Made by a program: the position numbers and the translations under genes
The notes under the pieces: generated by a model
Told to the model about the DNA's origin: nothing
Seen by the model: only the letters and a program-made list of their open reading frames with translations
The model's database searches: none
Origin: Baylisascaris procyonis
Taxonomy: Eukaryota > Nematoda > Chromadorea > Rhabditida > Ascarididae
Length of the DNA stretch: 64,000 nt
Assembly: GCA_037389465.1 (NCBI GenBank)
Contig: JAZARR010000297.1
Location: forward strand, 62,001 to 126,000
Direction of reading: 5' to 3'
Shown: one piece after another, positions 36,911 through 51,900 of the stretch
Layout of the letters: the number at the start of each line of letters is the position of its first letter
Position numbering within the stretch: the first letter of the stretch is position 1

Positions 36911-39900
36911 ATTTTTTTCCTAACTGTCAGTTCTGAAGCGCTCAAATTTGTTACATCCAGTGCTGTCCACTTCACTTCTTGCAGACGTCCTTTGGTATAT
37001 GGCCATTACTACTGCTGTATTTTCCGTCCGTCTGTTGATTCATCCGATTCCATTAGTTTATTCGTCTGGTTCCTTGAGTTGATTCATGTGGTTGAATCGT
37101 TGGAATGGGTCGTCTGAAGCTGCGTGGGTGGAGCGATATGATTATATGCTAAAGTTCAAGTATAATATTTACTTATAAGTATAATAATATTTCAAGTTGA
37201 TTTGTCAACAGTGGAACCGCCTTATCGTCATTTTTTATATTCTGCGATTTCCACAGGAAAATATGATTATAGTTAATAAATTAAACTCATTAATATGGTT
37301 ATTATTTTTATAGATGTACGATGTGGTGATCGGTGGTTTATTATATGGCGTTTTATTAGATCCAGTAAATGCTAGTAAGGTATGTGATAAATTTTTATTT
37401 TTATTTTTGCATCATTTCTTTTGTTTTTAATTTTTATATCTTCGTTGTTAGGGATAAAAATATGAATCTATTGCTTGTCACGGTCGACCCATTTTATTTA
37501 CTCGGTTTGTTCAGATTTATTTTCCTGTTTTCCACTCCACTATAAATGAAACATCGTATTATGCTTTCCGATTTATGCATGTTGCTTATATAAAGGATTA
37601 TGGGGGCATACTACTTTTGAAAATGCAATTTTAATTCATTTTTTATCATTTTATGAAATTTTTTAAATGCATATTTTTATGCAAATTTCGTTGAAAAAAT
37701 GCATGGCGGGTTAGAGAATATATAAGAGTGGCACTCATATATTTTTTATTAATTTCTATGAAATGCTGAATGATTGGTAGTTAGAGAATTAGGCAAAATA
37801 GTTATTGAATTAGGCCCCCCCCCCCCCCCACTAAATTTCTATGATTAGCAAAGATAGGATTTATTAGAGATGTTCACTTGTTCGTCAATAAAAGGAAACA
37901 ATTCTGGCTATTCGAAATGAATTTGAAATAGATCAATGTAAATTTCTAAGCAGATATGATCGTCAATCTTATTGCTACAATGAAAACCTCTTGCAGAAAT
38001 CCGTTTTATTACTTTTAATAAACCTATTCTTTTTACCGTACTGAGTGAATTAATCCCCCCCCCCCCGATATTTGTGTAGATAAGAGTCGATGAAAATGAG
38101 TTAATAAAGTGTACCTTGAAGGCTGTTTATGAAAGTATATTTGATTAGGATTAAATATGTGAAAAAAAGTAATCGTTGCAATGAAATGTTCAAGTTGCGT
38201 AATGCTAATCTTATGGATCTATAGAAGTGACGAGTGGAATCTTTTTACGCAAATATTGGTGAAAACAAATATTTTACGCAAAACGAATTTTTTTTTACGC
38301 AAATATTGGTGAAGTTCACTGAGGTTAATTGCTCTTGAATCGATAGGAATATAGTATAGAAAATTTAGCGAAGAGGAACCGCATTAGTGTTAGTATGGTC
38401 GATAAATGAATATAGATCTGCTTATGGATAAAGGATTATCTTCGATCGTTGAATCGAGATAGATTTATGCCCTAAGGGCATATACAATAATAGCTAGACA
38501 AAGATTTTTATATATGAATTGCAGTATTATAAAGCGATGACATTATTATCGAATGGATCATGGTTTTGTGCATTATGCAATGTGAATATGGTACTTATTG
38601 AGATGTATCCACGAATGCATGCCGAACCACGTGAACAAATGCTCTTCTTTTTTCGAGAATCTATTAAAGTTAATGTACCAAAAATCGACAATGTGCTTAT
38701 CAATCTTATTCGCAATGCTAACGATGGTTAGTTTCCTATTCCTTATCACTTCTTCATCTATTTTTTATTCATGAAGAGAAACTATTGAAATCGGTTTTTA
38801 AATCCAGGCTAATTGCGATCGAGTTCGAAACCAATATCTATAGAAATTAAGACCTAGAGTGGTATTGGACCACCCTGTAGATTATAAAAATTTTATATGA
38901 AGCGATAAGTAAGGATTGTGTGAATTAAGGTGGAGATCTAAAGGAGAGTTGCAAATTATTGACGGGTGTTGTAACACTTATGAATGAGCATCATGCATGG
39001 TTAAGTGGACTTAAACCGAAAGCATCACTCATTCCCGTCGCATTGCTCACATTTTCAAGGTTGGATATTTTTGTTTCTTTTTTTTTTGTTTATTATTTTA
39101 TTATTTGAATATTTTATTGCGCATAAATTTTTCATAATTTAACAGGAAATATTCAATTTTTTTCTTTTTTTTTTTGATGAGTTAAACATTTAGAGTAAGT
39201 GTCCAGCACTTAGAATAAATGAACTTATTGGAATAAAAATGCAAATTACATTAATTGTGTTTAGTTAAATTCTGAAATAACCTAATAAAGGATGCATTAT
39301 GTTATTACTTATCTATATGCTATCGGCCTTCATTTCATACTTAACTATACTGAGACAGATGCTATATTTTTTAAGCCAGTGGGGTTGTTTTTATTCATTT
39401 ATTTATTTACTTTTTTTGAACAAACAGTAGCAAAGTTATTAAATAAAACTTGTTTTTCGTTTGATAGTAGCATGACCAGAAGAGTTTAGAAAGTAATGAA
39501 CGGCATTTTTTTTTTTATTGGATTGAATATTATTAAAATTTAAGTTTATCGATGCATAATTTTAGATTTATATATGAGTTAACAATGAATTCACAATATG
39601 AGACGTTATGCTCACAAATGATTAGTTTATGTCAATGGTGGCTTAAAGAGAGATTTATGGATTGTGCACAACTTGGACGTGATCTTGTTCTCTTACTTAT
39701 GCATCTCTCTAAATTGCCACAATTTACGGCTATTTGGAGGCAATTATTATACACACCAAATAAATTATCGCCCGATTTCAATGGTATTTCATATGTTTTT
39801 CTAAAAATATTTTTTAAATATAATATTTGATATAATTATGGGTTTTTTAAATGGAAATTCAAATATTTTTGAAATAGAAGCCGTTGTGATGGACTTGTTG

Positions 39901-40355
39901 GATCTATAGTATCGATGAAAAATGATCTGGGAATAGATTTGATGGTATTTGTAAAGGAAAGGGAAACTGTGACGGGGAAGGGGAGGGGGGGGGGTAATAT
40001 TTGGTGACTGTGGTAATTTATGAGAGTCGAATTTGTACAATAATACATCATTAAATGAGTGTGAAATTCATATTCGCCGCTCTCTGAACGGAGAATATTC
40101 AAAGATCAAAGCAATTTGTATAATTGTATTGACTAATTAATCTACAGGTATCGAAGAGTTGATGGCTCGTCCTCCACCATATAATCTTCTTACCTATCAC
40201 ATATCAGTGACGTTTATGCGTAAGATGGAATTTATACTTAAATATCTACCGAATGCACAAGAGAAGCATGTCGAATGGATTCGTTTGAAGGTCGTTTAGT
40301 TTTTCAGTTTGAACCTATTCGAAGGCTTCATTTAATATTTTGATCCCCTTCAATT

Positions 40356-40394
<39 letters not shown>

Positions 40395-42456
40395 TTGATT
40401 GATTTATTGTATATTTATTCACTTATTTACTTATGTATACATTTATATATCTAATTATCATTGATCAAAAATGCGTCAATAATTGTATACCTATGAGTGA
40501 TTCGTTGATAAGATTAACAAGAACGTCGTTCAATAGAAATGCTTTAGAAGTAGTACAAATAAGTTTTCAACGATAGAAAACAAATCGAGGTTCATTCGGC
40601 AGTAATTATAGGATCGTTATAGAATTCTTCTGGTAGTATGGCAGTGACCTAGCACATATGAACGCTGTTTCCTGTCCGAATTGTAAGGTGGGAGATTAGT
40701 GGTGGTGAATATGCTGAAGTGATATATTTATTGATGAAAGTTGGCGGAGAAAGTAGGACTTGAAGTTTCAGATGACATCTGAAGTGGGATTTGAAGTATA
40801 AAGGAGTTTAAAAAAAAGGTATCAGTGGTCAACACTGTGACTGCATGAATATTGTTAATTTCACTATGAATATTATTATTTTTATTTTATAAACAATGTT
40901 ATCATTGAAGCATTTGAGTGGTGCGGATAGTGGCTCATTACGTGCCGCATGGATCCGTTCAGCGGTATATATGCCGTGCAATGAGAGTACGCAATGTTCA
41001 ACTGAAGCACGAGCTATACTCCTTGCTACAATTGTTGCGCAATCGACGGTTGGTCATTTATTGCTTTATCGTGATAAACTAAATCCTGAGGAAAGGAAAA
41101 TCACCTCAATTTAGCTTACGATGTCTTGAGGTTTGAATTGCCTCTGAATTGCTTATAATGACCTACCTAGTCACATTTGATCTAAATTGCTTTATTTATT
41201 CACATCCAATAATTGAGAGTGTTGTAAAAGTTTGATCGAACAGCGTTTCCGTAACCCTTCCTTCCCTCTTCCCTCCCCGTTCCCTCATCGTCCCTCACCT
41301 GCGAATTTTAATCATTTCTTTCGATCACGTAACACATCCAATTTTCTTTTCGATGATTTGATGACAATAAAAACGGAATATTTTTTTTTAATTTGTTATT
41401 TCCGTCTTTTATACTTTAGTTTTTTTATCAAATTGTTCTGCGACATTCAAAGTATTCCTTTCCAATTATTGTTATATATGAAGGGGCGTTATGATTGTGG
41501 AGTAGAGGTAGGCTTATCCATTTGCATAATACATCACAAAAGTTCATTCACAGTGGTTGTCTTGTTTTGTTTTTTTTTTCTTCATTTTTGCATAAAAAGT
41601 CCGAGATGCATTTTTAAGTAGCGCTCTTAATCATGAGTCGAATGACCATTGTCCAGCCAGCAACGGAATGCGTGACCACTGTCCACTCAACAATGGAATG
41701 CAATCGACTAAATCTTACAAAGGCGCTTCATTTAGCCTTACCACTGATTTCCGAAATCATATTGCATTGAATAGCATTGCCTTCTTAATGAGACGTTTAA
41801 TCTCATATTATCTATAAATTTTATTTAGTCGGGCGTCGAGCAGCAATGGTGTAAGCTGAATTTATTATGGGATTGGCTTTGTTATGACCCATCGGTTGGA
41901 GGTCACATTTGGCTTGGTTAGTGACTTTTTAGCATTTGATTTATTAAAGGTTTTAATTTATTAGCTGTTTATTATTCAACGACAGCAAAGGTAGTCTATC
42001 GATCCTGAGTTGGGGTCGCAAACTCTCGACTTACCAAAACATTTCTCTGGATTTTTCGGCTCTTTGTCGATTTTTTGCCCTATTCATCTGCGAAAATCTC
42101 TCAGAGTACATTGTTTTATCCAGATTAGTAGTTTGTTAGGTATTTTGATATTTTAGTACAGTGAAAGATTGTTTGTTGCACACGCTATTTAGTGGTTTTA
42201 TGTCGAAAATTTCCGTATATGTGCATTTGAATGAGAAAAAAAGAATTTTTTTTTATCTTCTTTTATTCGTTTGAATCGAAATTGCACTACGAATTTGATA
42301 TAAATCCTGAAATGTGGAAGCCACTTTGATTGGTTCTCAGAAATACATTCCAGGCTTAACCAGTAACAGTTATGTTCAACGTAATTAGCAAAAAATATCG
42401 CAAAATTTTTATTTTATTTTATTTTTTATTTTATTTATTCATTTATTTATTCGTTT

Positions 42457-42496
<40 letters not shown>

Positions 42497-42888
42497 TTTT
42501 GTTGAACGGCTGTCGTCCATCTCAAGTGAGTGTGCAAGAGGGAACCCGAAAAAAAGGAAGGGAAGGATTGTGTTTGAGATAAATCTGGAAGTGGGGGGGG
42601 GGGGGGGGGCAATGTTTCATGTGTTCGATTTACGATTCTCTTTCATCTCTAGTTTGTTTATAACTTTCTCGTAGTTATCTGATATTCGGGAAAGGCTTAT
42701 AACGATAGCAATCTTCCAAAAAGCATATTCAGATCTAGCTTATGAAGAGGGCTGGGGTTATAAATGGAGAAATACGGTTTCATCTAGGCACGCTTACATT
42801 CTTATGCATGTACACTGTGCATAAAAATATTACGTATATATATATGCGTAATATTTTTATGCACAATGTACATGCATAAAAATATTAC

Positions 42889-42935
<47 letters not shown>

Positions 42936-45900
42936 CATTTATATTTATATTTATACTACGTTCGCGTGAATCTACCAGTTCTAACTTCCAGCTTACTGAA
43001 GCCGAACGTACGAAGTTCCCCAAGTTACAGCACTGTTCACTTGCTATTTAAGAATTGTTCTGATCAGTAAACTTCCAAATAAGCTAAAAAGTTTTATTTA
43101 GTAGTAACCTTTTACAGAGATTTTTCAGAGTTTGTTTACAGTCACACAATGATTTCCTATAAGTGAAATCACTGACTTATGTCGCATTTTTCCCCGAAAT
43201 TTCCCACTTTCTTCACTTCCATTTTCCTGTAATTTCCGTTCATTTTTGGCTTTGGTAATTTCTAAGCTTATCTATCTCTAATTTAGGGTTTTTAGTTTGA
43301 ATGTCCAAATCTAGACGTTCACTTCAAGCATATTCATCACTTAAGGTGGTATATAACCCCTTAGATTATATCATAATTGAATGAATATTTCAGAGCCAGG
43401 TTATAATGCTCTACGCCATCTGCTACATATGCAACCACTTCTTGCCAATTCGTTACTCGACTTCCTTGTTCGGGTAAACAATATTTCCTTCTTTGATGCT
43501 TCTTCTTTACTGCTAAAATATATGAAAAATTATGAAACAAACTTCTTTCATTGATCAGAAATGAACGGCCAATCGTAGGGTTACTTATTTATAATCCTCA
43601 ATAAAGTTATCTCCCCAATTGCGATTAAGAAATGAATAACTGGCGTAGTGAGGAGCGTATTTGAGGGGTGTGGAAATAGATGAAAGTTTGATTCCTCATC
43701 TCGAGTTGTTATTTTTACTAGTTTATTATAAACATGCCTTGATTTTCGTGAAGACTCGTTGTACATGCGGAGCAAAACTCGGAGACAAATTTTACATAAA
43801 CTCAAAAGTGAGTAAACGAATCGAAAGTTGATCATTGTGCATGCGGAGGTGGCTGACGATCGGTGGGGTTGTCTCAGCGGTGCTGAGTACTTCTTCCACC
43901 GTGGCTGACGATCGGTGGGGTTGTCTCAGCGGTGCTGAGTACTTCTTCCACCGTTGGCTGACGATCGGTGGGGTTGTCTCAGTGGTGCTGAGTACTTCTT
44001 CCACCGTGGCTGACGATCGGTGGGGTTGTCTCAGTGGTGCTGAGTACTTCTTCCACCGTGGCTGACGATCGGTGGGGTTGTCTTAGTGGTGCTGAGTACT
44101 TCTTCCACCGTGGCTGACGGTCGGTGGGGTTGTCTCAGCGGTGCTGAGTACTTCTTCCACTGTGGCTGACGATCGGTGGGGTTGTTTCAGCGGTGCTGAG
44201 TACTTCTTCCACCGTGGCTGACGGTCGGTGGGGTTGTCTCAGCGGTGCTGAGTACTTCTTCCACTGTGGCTGACGATCGGTGGGGTTGTCTCAGCGGTGC
44301 TGAGTACTTCTTCCACCGTGGCTGACGATCGGTGGGGTTGTCTCAGCGGTGCTGAGTACTTCTTCCACCGTTGGCTGACGATCGGTGGGGTTGTCTCAGT
44401 GGTGCTGAGTACTTCTTCCACCGTGGCTGACGATCGGTGGGGTTGTCTCAGTGGTGCTGAGTACTTCTTCCACCGTGGCTGACGATCGGTGGGGTTGTCT
44501 TAGTGGTGCTGAGTACTTCTTCCACCGTGGCTGACGGTCGGTGGGGTTGTCTCAGCGGTGCTGAGTACTTCTTCCACTGTGGCTGACGATCGGTGGGGTT
44601 GTTTCAGCGGTGCTGAGTACTTCTTCCACCGTGGCTGACGGTCGGTGGGGTTGTCTCAGCGGTGCTGAGTACTTCTTCCACTGTGGCTGACGATCGGTGG
44701 GGTTGTCTCAGCGGTGCTGAGTCTTCTTTCACCGTGGCTGACGATCGGTGGGGTTGTCTCAGTGGTGCTGAGTACTTCTTCCACCGTGGCTGACGATCGG
44801 TGGGGTTGTCTCAGCAGTGCTGAGTACTTCTTCCATCTAGAAATGGGGTGTTGTAGCACCCAGAAGGACATGGGTATAAGTCTTATAGAGCAGCGACAAG
44901 TGCCACAATATGAGCTAAGTAATGGTTCAATTATTTCTCACGGTATCGCTGCTGCAGTGGTTTCTATAGATGCAGCATTGCTGTCGCGAAATTATAAAAG
45001 CATAAGGTGATTATTGCATGGCTACAAAAATCCTTTGTTTTATCTCGGTTTTGGATATTCGAAGCAGGTCGAGAAGGTAAAATTTACGAGGTTCATATGT
45101 AATATAGATCTTCATAAGAAGCATTAATTATTTTTCACTCATATTTTTTCTTATAAGGTAATTGGTTATGAACACAACTGTTTCATGGAAATTTCAATTG
45201 CAGATGAGTGCGGAATTGCATCCTCCCTTACGTGCTCGTATCACGACATCGGTGGCAAACGCATTGAAGGCGATTTCCGACTTCAATATTGGGCATGTTA
45301 TCTTATAATTTCATTCACAGTTTATTTCAATTTTAAGTTATTCAATTTCGCGATCGTTTTGATCGGCTTTTGCTTTGTTCGTTTATTTATCACGATTTAC
45401 CTGGGTTGGCAGATTTTTCATAGATTCAACATTTAAATTGACGACGTTTTTTTGGAAATTTTTGAAAAAGTTTATTTTTTCAGTGAGCCTGATCTTTATT
45501 TAGATCATCGTTCCTTTTAGAACAGAATTTATAGGCAAGAAAAACCTACGAAGTAATTATATGGCTATGTTGGCGTACTTAGTAATGTGCAATCGTTTTT
45601 GCCAACCAAAGCATTGTGATTATATAGGTAAAGCAATGTTTGATGTATATATATGCTTATATGGAACTGATAGGTGAGTATTAACCTTTAATTTGAACTC
45701 CAAAAGTATTTCCCCATTTTCGTGGATCGATTCAGATACTAACATCTGATCAGTAACGATGACCATCTATATCGCTATTTGATTTCATTTAGGTTGAGGC
45801 AAATATATGATGCAAAAATCGAGCATATAAAGCAATACTCATCTAGATTTTTATTAATTACAGAGTGAATTTTGCAGATCCCCGTCGACTATTATTGATC

Positions 45901-48900
45901 ATCATATGGTACAAAAAAGTGTACGCGAAGCGTTTCGTGAAACCTTCAAAATTCCAGCACGATCAGCCGTTATACCCTCTCCGACTGTAGCTGTACTATC
46001 AGGAGGTTACTATTTCTTTTATTTATTTTTTTTTATTTTTTCTATATTTATTGCTTGGCCATATAATTTTTAGTTTATTCTATAGGAAATAATTATATAA
46101 ATACGCTAGGTGAATCTTATCTTTCTTTGCAGTGATATCTAGACGCTTTGTTCCAACAATCACAATTATATTTGTAGAAGGGGAAGTTCTGTGAAAGTGA
46201 TATTTCTTTTTGTCTTCGTGACGTGAATGTGGGTAAAGAAAGGAGTCAGTCGAGGAGTCGATTTTGACAAGGATTTCATGCTTTAGGACTGAATTTTTTC
46301 ATTAAATCAGGCGGTATATTATTGTAAATTATTAATGTTTATTCTGTTCGGGTTTCGTATCCCTCTCCTCTTCCTCCCACCTCCCCCCCCCTCCGCCACT
46401 TTTTTCGACGATAATAGGAAAAAATTTGAGTTGAATACGATTAATATTTGACAGCATCTTCTTGAGGAATTCTAAATTACTTATTAGCTTTGAAGCAGTA
46501 ATAAATAGTGATGTTGAATATTGCTGTAAGGATGAGGTTTACAGAGAATAAGCTGCCATCTCCGATCGCTGATGGGCCATCGCAGAGCAGTAGTAGCGAA
46601 TCGTTGACCAAGTTGCCGAAGTCATTACAACCGGAAATTACGAGCGACGAATCGACCGAAGAGATTGAGGGCAGTGATGAGAAGATCGGTGCGCTATTGG
46701 CAGCTATCAAAGAGGTTCGTCGCCTCATGAATTGTTTGATGATTTTTGGTTGCTTTTATAATTGATTTCCTTGCAATTCCATGTGCACACTCGTTAGAAG
46801 TGACTAAAGTTGAAGAGCTGCTACCATGTTGAGATTTAGTATGGCAAGCAGTGGAACAATAGCTTAACGGATAGTAGGATGGCTCGGAGAATTAAAGATC
46901 TATGATCAAGCCACTCACAGTTTTTCAAAATAAGGTCATAGGAGCTGCGGTCCTTATCCTTTGCTTAAAGAGTTTCCTTTCGAATTTTTATTTTTATTCT
47001 TTGGAGAGCTGAAAATCTGTTCTCTGAATTTCGAACAGGTTTTTGCAAAAAATTTCTCTTCCATGAAATTTTTTTGCGTCATTTTTTCCGCGGTGAGGTA
47101 AACATTTATGGTCGTTTTAGTTTGTTTTTTTTTTTTTTTTGCATTATCCTAGATTTTTATATGCGTTGCATTGCCCTTCAAATGATTTGCATGGATTCGC
47201 CACCTAATCGGCTAATATGAGAGACCGAGGAGGACGAGAGTACCTTTAAGTGATTTATTAATCCTTTTTATAATCTCGAATAGAGATTTAAGTTTCAATG
47301 CCGTAATTCGGAGGAAGAGGTCCGTACCATCTCCTGCATTGAGGGATTAATCGAGCTTCCGCATTTCGACGTCCCCATGCGGGGAAGGAAGTATTTGCTC
47401 CCCTTCGTAACTAAAAATTTTTATAAGCATTAATTCATTCCATGGTAACAAGTTTACGATGATATCGTTCGTGACGTCGAGTATTTTGTGCAACACAACA
47501 TTCATATTCATCAACGATTTTTTATTTTTTGATTTATTTCTTCTTAGTGACCGTCCTTCCCATATATCGTTATGTAAATGCTTTCCCTTTATAGGGTGTT
47601 AACAAATGAAACAAATACTATTCTAGTTCGATGAGCTAATAAAAACTTCTAGCACGAAATGATGTTCTTTAAAGGTGTTCCCAACCTGAGGTGGTATGAC
47701 TATTGCCAGCTTCTTTCAGGAATTCAGAGATGGAATCGAGAGTTTATCGGCTGCCTCGTCTGCCGATAACGAGGCGCGATGCGAATTGACAAATAGGCTG
47801 ATGTCGTCTCTATTTGACAATGTAAGTATCTGCTATAAATTTTGATATTTCTTGACTTGTTTTGTTTGTTTTTTTTTTTGCTTGTATATTTTTCTAAAAA
47901 TTGATTTTGTAGTAAAACACCTGATTATCCTCATGGTAGCCTTAATTCACAATTCGTAAAAGATTTGATGGTGATAACCTGTAGGTATAATCTTCGTCCA
48001 GATGGCCAATATATGCTCCCAATTTTTGCATAATTAAGCATCTCTCATCTGTTTTATGCACGATAGCAATACGAACTTCTTTGTTGAGTTCGGTGGATGA
48101 CGTTATTTTGTGTTATCGTGATTTGCATATTATTAGCTGGTCATCTGCAACTACGCGATTATAATAATTCATGTTGGGGATATATAAACTGTAACTAATT
48201 TACAATATTTGTTGAATCGCATAATTTGATAAGTCAGTTTGCAAAAGGCGCATCTTTTATAATTCCTCTCCCCCCATCCCCCATCCCCCTCCTACATTTT
48301 CATTCCTCCGTTTGGCTTATGCCGTTTCCGATTTGTTGTATCTGAATGTTGCATCCCCCCTCCTACCTTTTCATTCCTCCGTTTGGCTTATGCCGTTTCC
48401 GATTTGTTGTATCTGAATGTTGCATCCCCCCTCCTACCTTTTCGTTCCTCCTTTGGCTTATGCCGTTTCCGATTTGTTGTATCTGAATGTTGCATCCCCC
48501 CTCCTACCCTTTCATTCCTCCGTTTGGCTTATGCCGTTTCCGATTTGTTGTATCTGAATGTTGCATCCCCCCTCCTACCTTTTCATTCCTCCGTTTGGCT
48601 TATGCCGTTTCCGATTTGTTGTATCTGAATGTTGCATCCCCCCTCCTACCTTTTCATTCCTCCGTTTGGCTTATGCCGTTTTCGATTTGTTGTATCTGAA
48701 TGTTGCATCCCCCCTCCTACCTTTTCATTCCTCCGTTTGGCTTATGCCGTTTCCGATTTGTTGTATCTGAATGTTGCATCCCCCCTCCTACCTTTTCATT
48801 CCTCCGTTTGGCTTATGCCGTTTCCGATTTGTTGTATCTGAATGTTGCATCCCCCCTCCTACCTTTTCATTCCTCCGTTTGGCTTATGCCGTTTCCGATT

Positions 48901-51900
48901 TGTTGTATCTGAATGTTGCATCCCCCCTCCTACCTTTTCATTCCTCCGTTTGGCTTATGCCGTTTCCGATTTGTTGTATCTGAATGTTGCATCCCCCCTC
49001 CTACCTTTTCATTCCTCCGTTTGGCTTATGCCGTTTTCGATTTGTTGTATCTGAATGTTGCATCCCCCTCCTACCTTTTCATTCCTCCGTTTGGCTTATG
49101 CCGTTTCCGATTTGTTGTATCTGAATGTTGCATCCCCCTCCTACCTTTTCATTCCTCCGTTTGGCTTATGCCGTTTCCGATTTGTTGTATCTGAATGTTG
49201 CATCCCCCCTCCTACCTTTTCATTCCTCCGTTTGGCTTATGCCGTTTCCGATTTGTTGTATCTGAATGTTGCATCCCCCCTCCTACCTTTTCATTCCTCC
49301 TTTGGCTTATGCCGTTTCCGATTTGTTGTATCTGAATGTTGCATCCCCCTCCTACCTTTTCATTCCTCCGTTTGGCTTATGCCGTTTCCGATTTGTTGTA
49401 TCTGAATGTTGCATCCCCCCTCCTACCTTTTCATTCCTCCGTTTGGCTTATGCCGTTTCCGATTTGTTGTATCTGAATGTTGCATCCCGCCTCCTACCTT
49501 TTCATTCCTCCGTTTGGCTTATGCCGTTTCCGATTTGTTGTATCTGAATGTTGCATCCCCCCTCCTACCTTTTCATTCCTCCGTTTGGCTTATGCCGTTT
49601 CCGATTTGTTGTATCTGAATGTTGCATCCCCCCTCCTACCTTTTCATTCCTCCGTTTGGCTTATGCCGTTTCCGATTTGTTGTATCTGAATGTTGCATCC
49701 CCCCTCCTACCTTTTCATTCCTCCGTTTGGCTTATGCCGTTTCCGATTTGTTGTATCTGAATGTTGCATTGGGGTAGCTACATAGTGTAGCTTCGATGCG
49801 TTGGGCATATTTCCTTGGGCTAAAAGCCGCATCAGTCCAATTCATCAACACCGTACCACCTTATCCCATATTTTATCTTCGCAGACCCTGAGCTCTTATA
49901 TCAATCCTCTGCAGCTTGATAGCGTCCGAGGACATCCTACTGCCTGCACATGAGATTCAGGATCTGATCCACCTGTCTTCAGGCCCCCCCCCACGTTTGC
50001 AAGGATCTTGCTTCATGTTTGTTTGACAATTCTTACGTGCCGTGTAAATTCGAGTAGCAATTCCTCTTTCTGCTTCAATAACTTCAACATGGTGCAAATT
50101 TCATTGGACTATGACGAATCTCCTTCAGTATAAGCTGCCGTCTTACAAAGAAAACCCTCATCCCAAAATTCCCTTCAAGAGGGCAGGTTGAACTGTAAAC
50201 GCAAGAAGTTTTCTACTTTCTTCCTATCCGATGTGTTTTTATGCTTGGAAATATGGAATATAATCGTATTTAATTTCAGTATGAATTGCTCGACAATGAA
50301 CAAGTGGAATTAATTGCCGAATGCTTCCTGACGATATTCCGTCAACAACTTTTCTCAAGGAAACCCCTACCCGATGACTTCATTCCATCGTTAGAGTACG
50401 CATTTTCATATTGTTGCATTATTTTTACTTTTTTTTTTCCTAACGCGATCAGCAGATGGACGCAGGCGAAGGAGATAATCGTGGTACTAGCATTTTCATG
50501 GATTGACACTGATTCCTGACTTTTATTATCTCCCCAATCTCAACGGTTCTATTTTCTCTTTCCAGGTTGGCTTCGCATTCGAACTGTTGGCTTACATTTA
50601 AATGGCCAAAAGTTCATAAGGGGACATTTGTTTATTTTTGTTTCGAGTTTTTTTTTTTCGAAGCCTCAAGGTGGTCTAAAGAGTTAGAGAGATCGGGGCT
50701 TGGCTTCCGGAACAGTCGATATTGGGTGATCCCCCTTTCCCGTTCCCAGATTCGAATCTCCGCTCATTCCAGCGACTAGAATCTTATGCTGAACGTATCT
50801 TATTCAGGAATTTTGTAGCTCGACAAGTCTTGTAGCCTGAAAATTTGTATCAGCAAGGGTTTCCATTTGCGGATCAAATATCACTCATATTCTTGCAGCA
50901 TTGACAGAAATATTATTGAAAATATTTTGAATGGTAGATAAAATGGTGGCTAGTTAAATTTCATGCAAGCGCATTGATTTTTATATGCTTTGAACTCTTT
51001 CCTAGAAAACCCGTATTGTGCTATTTAGCATACAGGATTTTGCATCGTCAAATGCTGTCATCAATGTATATCTCACTACTGAATCCTTGTTTAAACAAGC
51101 ACTCATATCTTCTAATGGTGGAGCTGTTATTATTCATGTCCATTTTTGTAACACCAGGGAAAGGAGGTTGAGAGGGGAGGGGGTAAGTGTACCTATAAGT
51201 TGCGGTTTTCTTTCCAGCGATGGCCTCCAGTTAGTAAGGGGTATGCTGTGCAGCCAGACTGCAGGTTATCCCTACCTTGAGTGGGTTCTATTGTTTAATT
51301 TATAAGTTTTATTTGCAGAACCTTCGATCAGATATTTAGTGATCCATTATACGTTATCTTTCGTAGTTTTTGTATGCTCTCCGATGAGGATGCAATACGC
51401 CAACCGATGCTTTCACTGATCAGTGAAATGAGAGAGAGGTGAGTGTTTATAATTTTTCATTCCTCTTGATTTTTATCGTTTTGAACATACTTTGCTTCTG
51501 GTTGTTGTGAATTTGCTGTTCTCCTTTATATGATGGGGAGGGGGGAGGAGAGGGGAGGAGGGGCAAATCCAAGATGAGAACTCACTTTCCGGGTCCGGAA
51601 GGAGGTTTTCTTTAATTTATATGACCATTGCAAGCGCCCTTTATTATCGACAGGTTTTATTTGAATAAATATTTTGAATTTTTATTAATTTTGTGAAATT
51701 CAAGCTGAGGTATAGAAAGTTGCCGCACCTTACCATATGCTCAAAAGGTTTGCACTTTCATGAACTTTCGCAAATTTACTATGCGAAAGTGCATCATTGC
51801 AACATCCTCCCTGTGTCTGTGGGGGTATCCGTGTCTGTTTGTCTGGGAGATCCAGCTCACAATCACTGAATATTGAATTATGGAATCTACTAGGTGCATT

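Noticed and set aside
48383..49760. Ladder of 70-codon frames every 71 bp
   Set aside because: Each is the same out-of-phase translation of the 71-bp unit, ended by its TGA.
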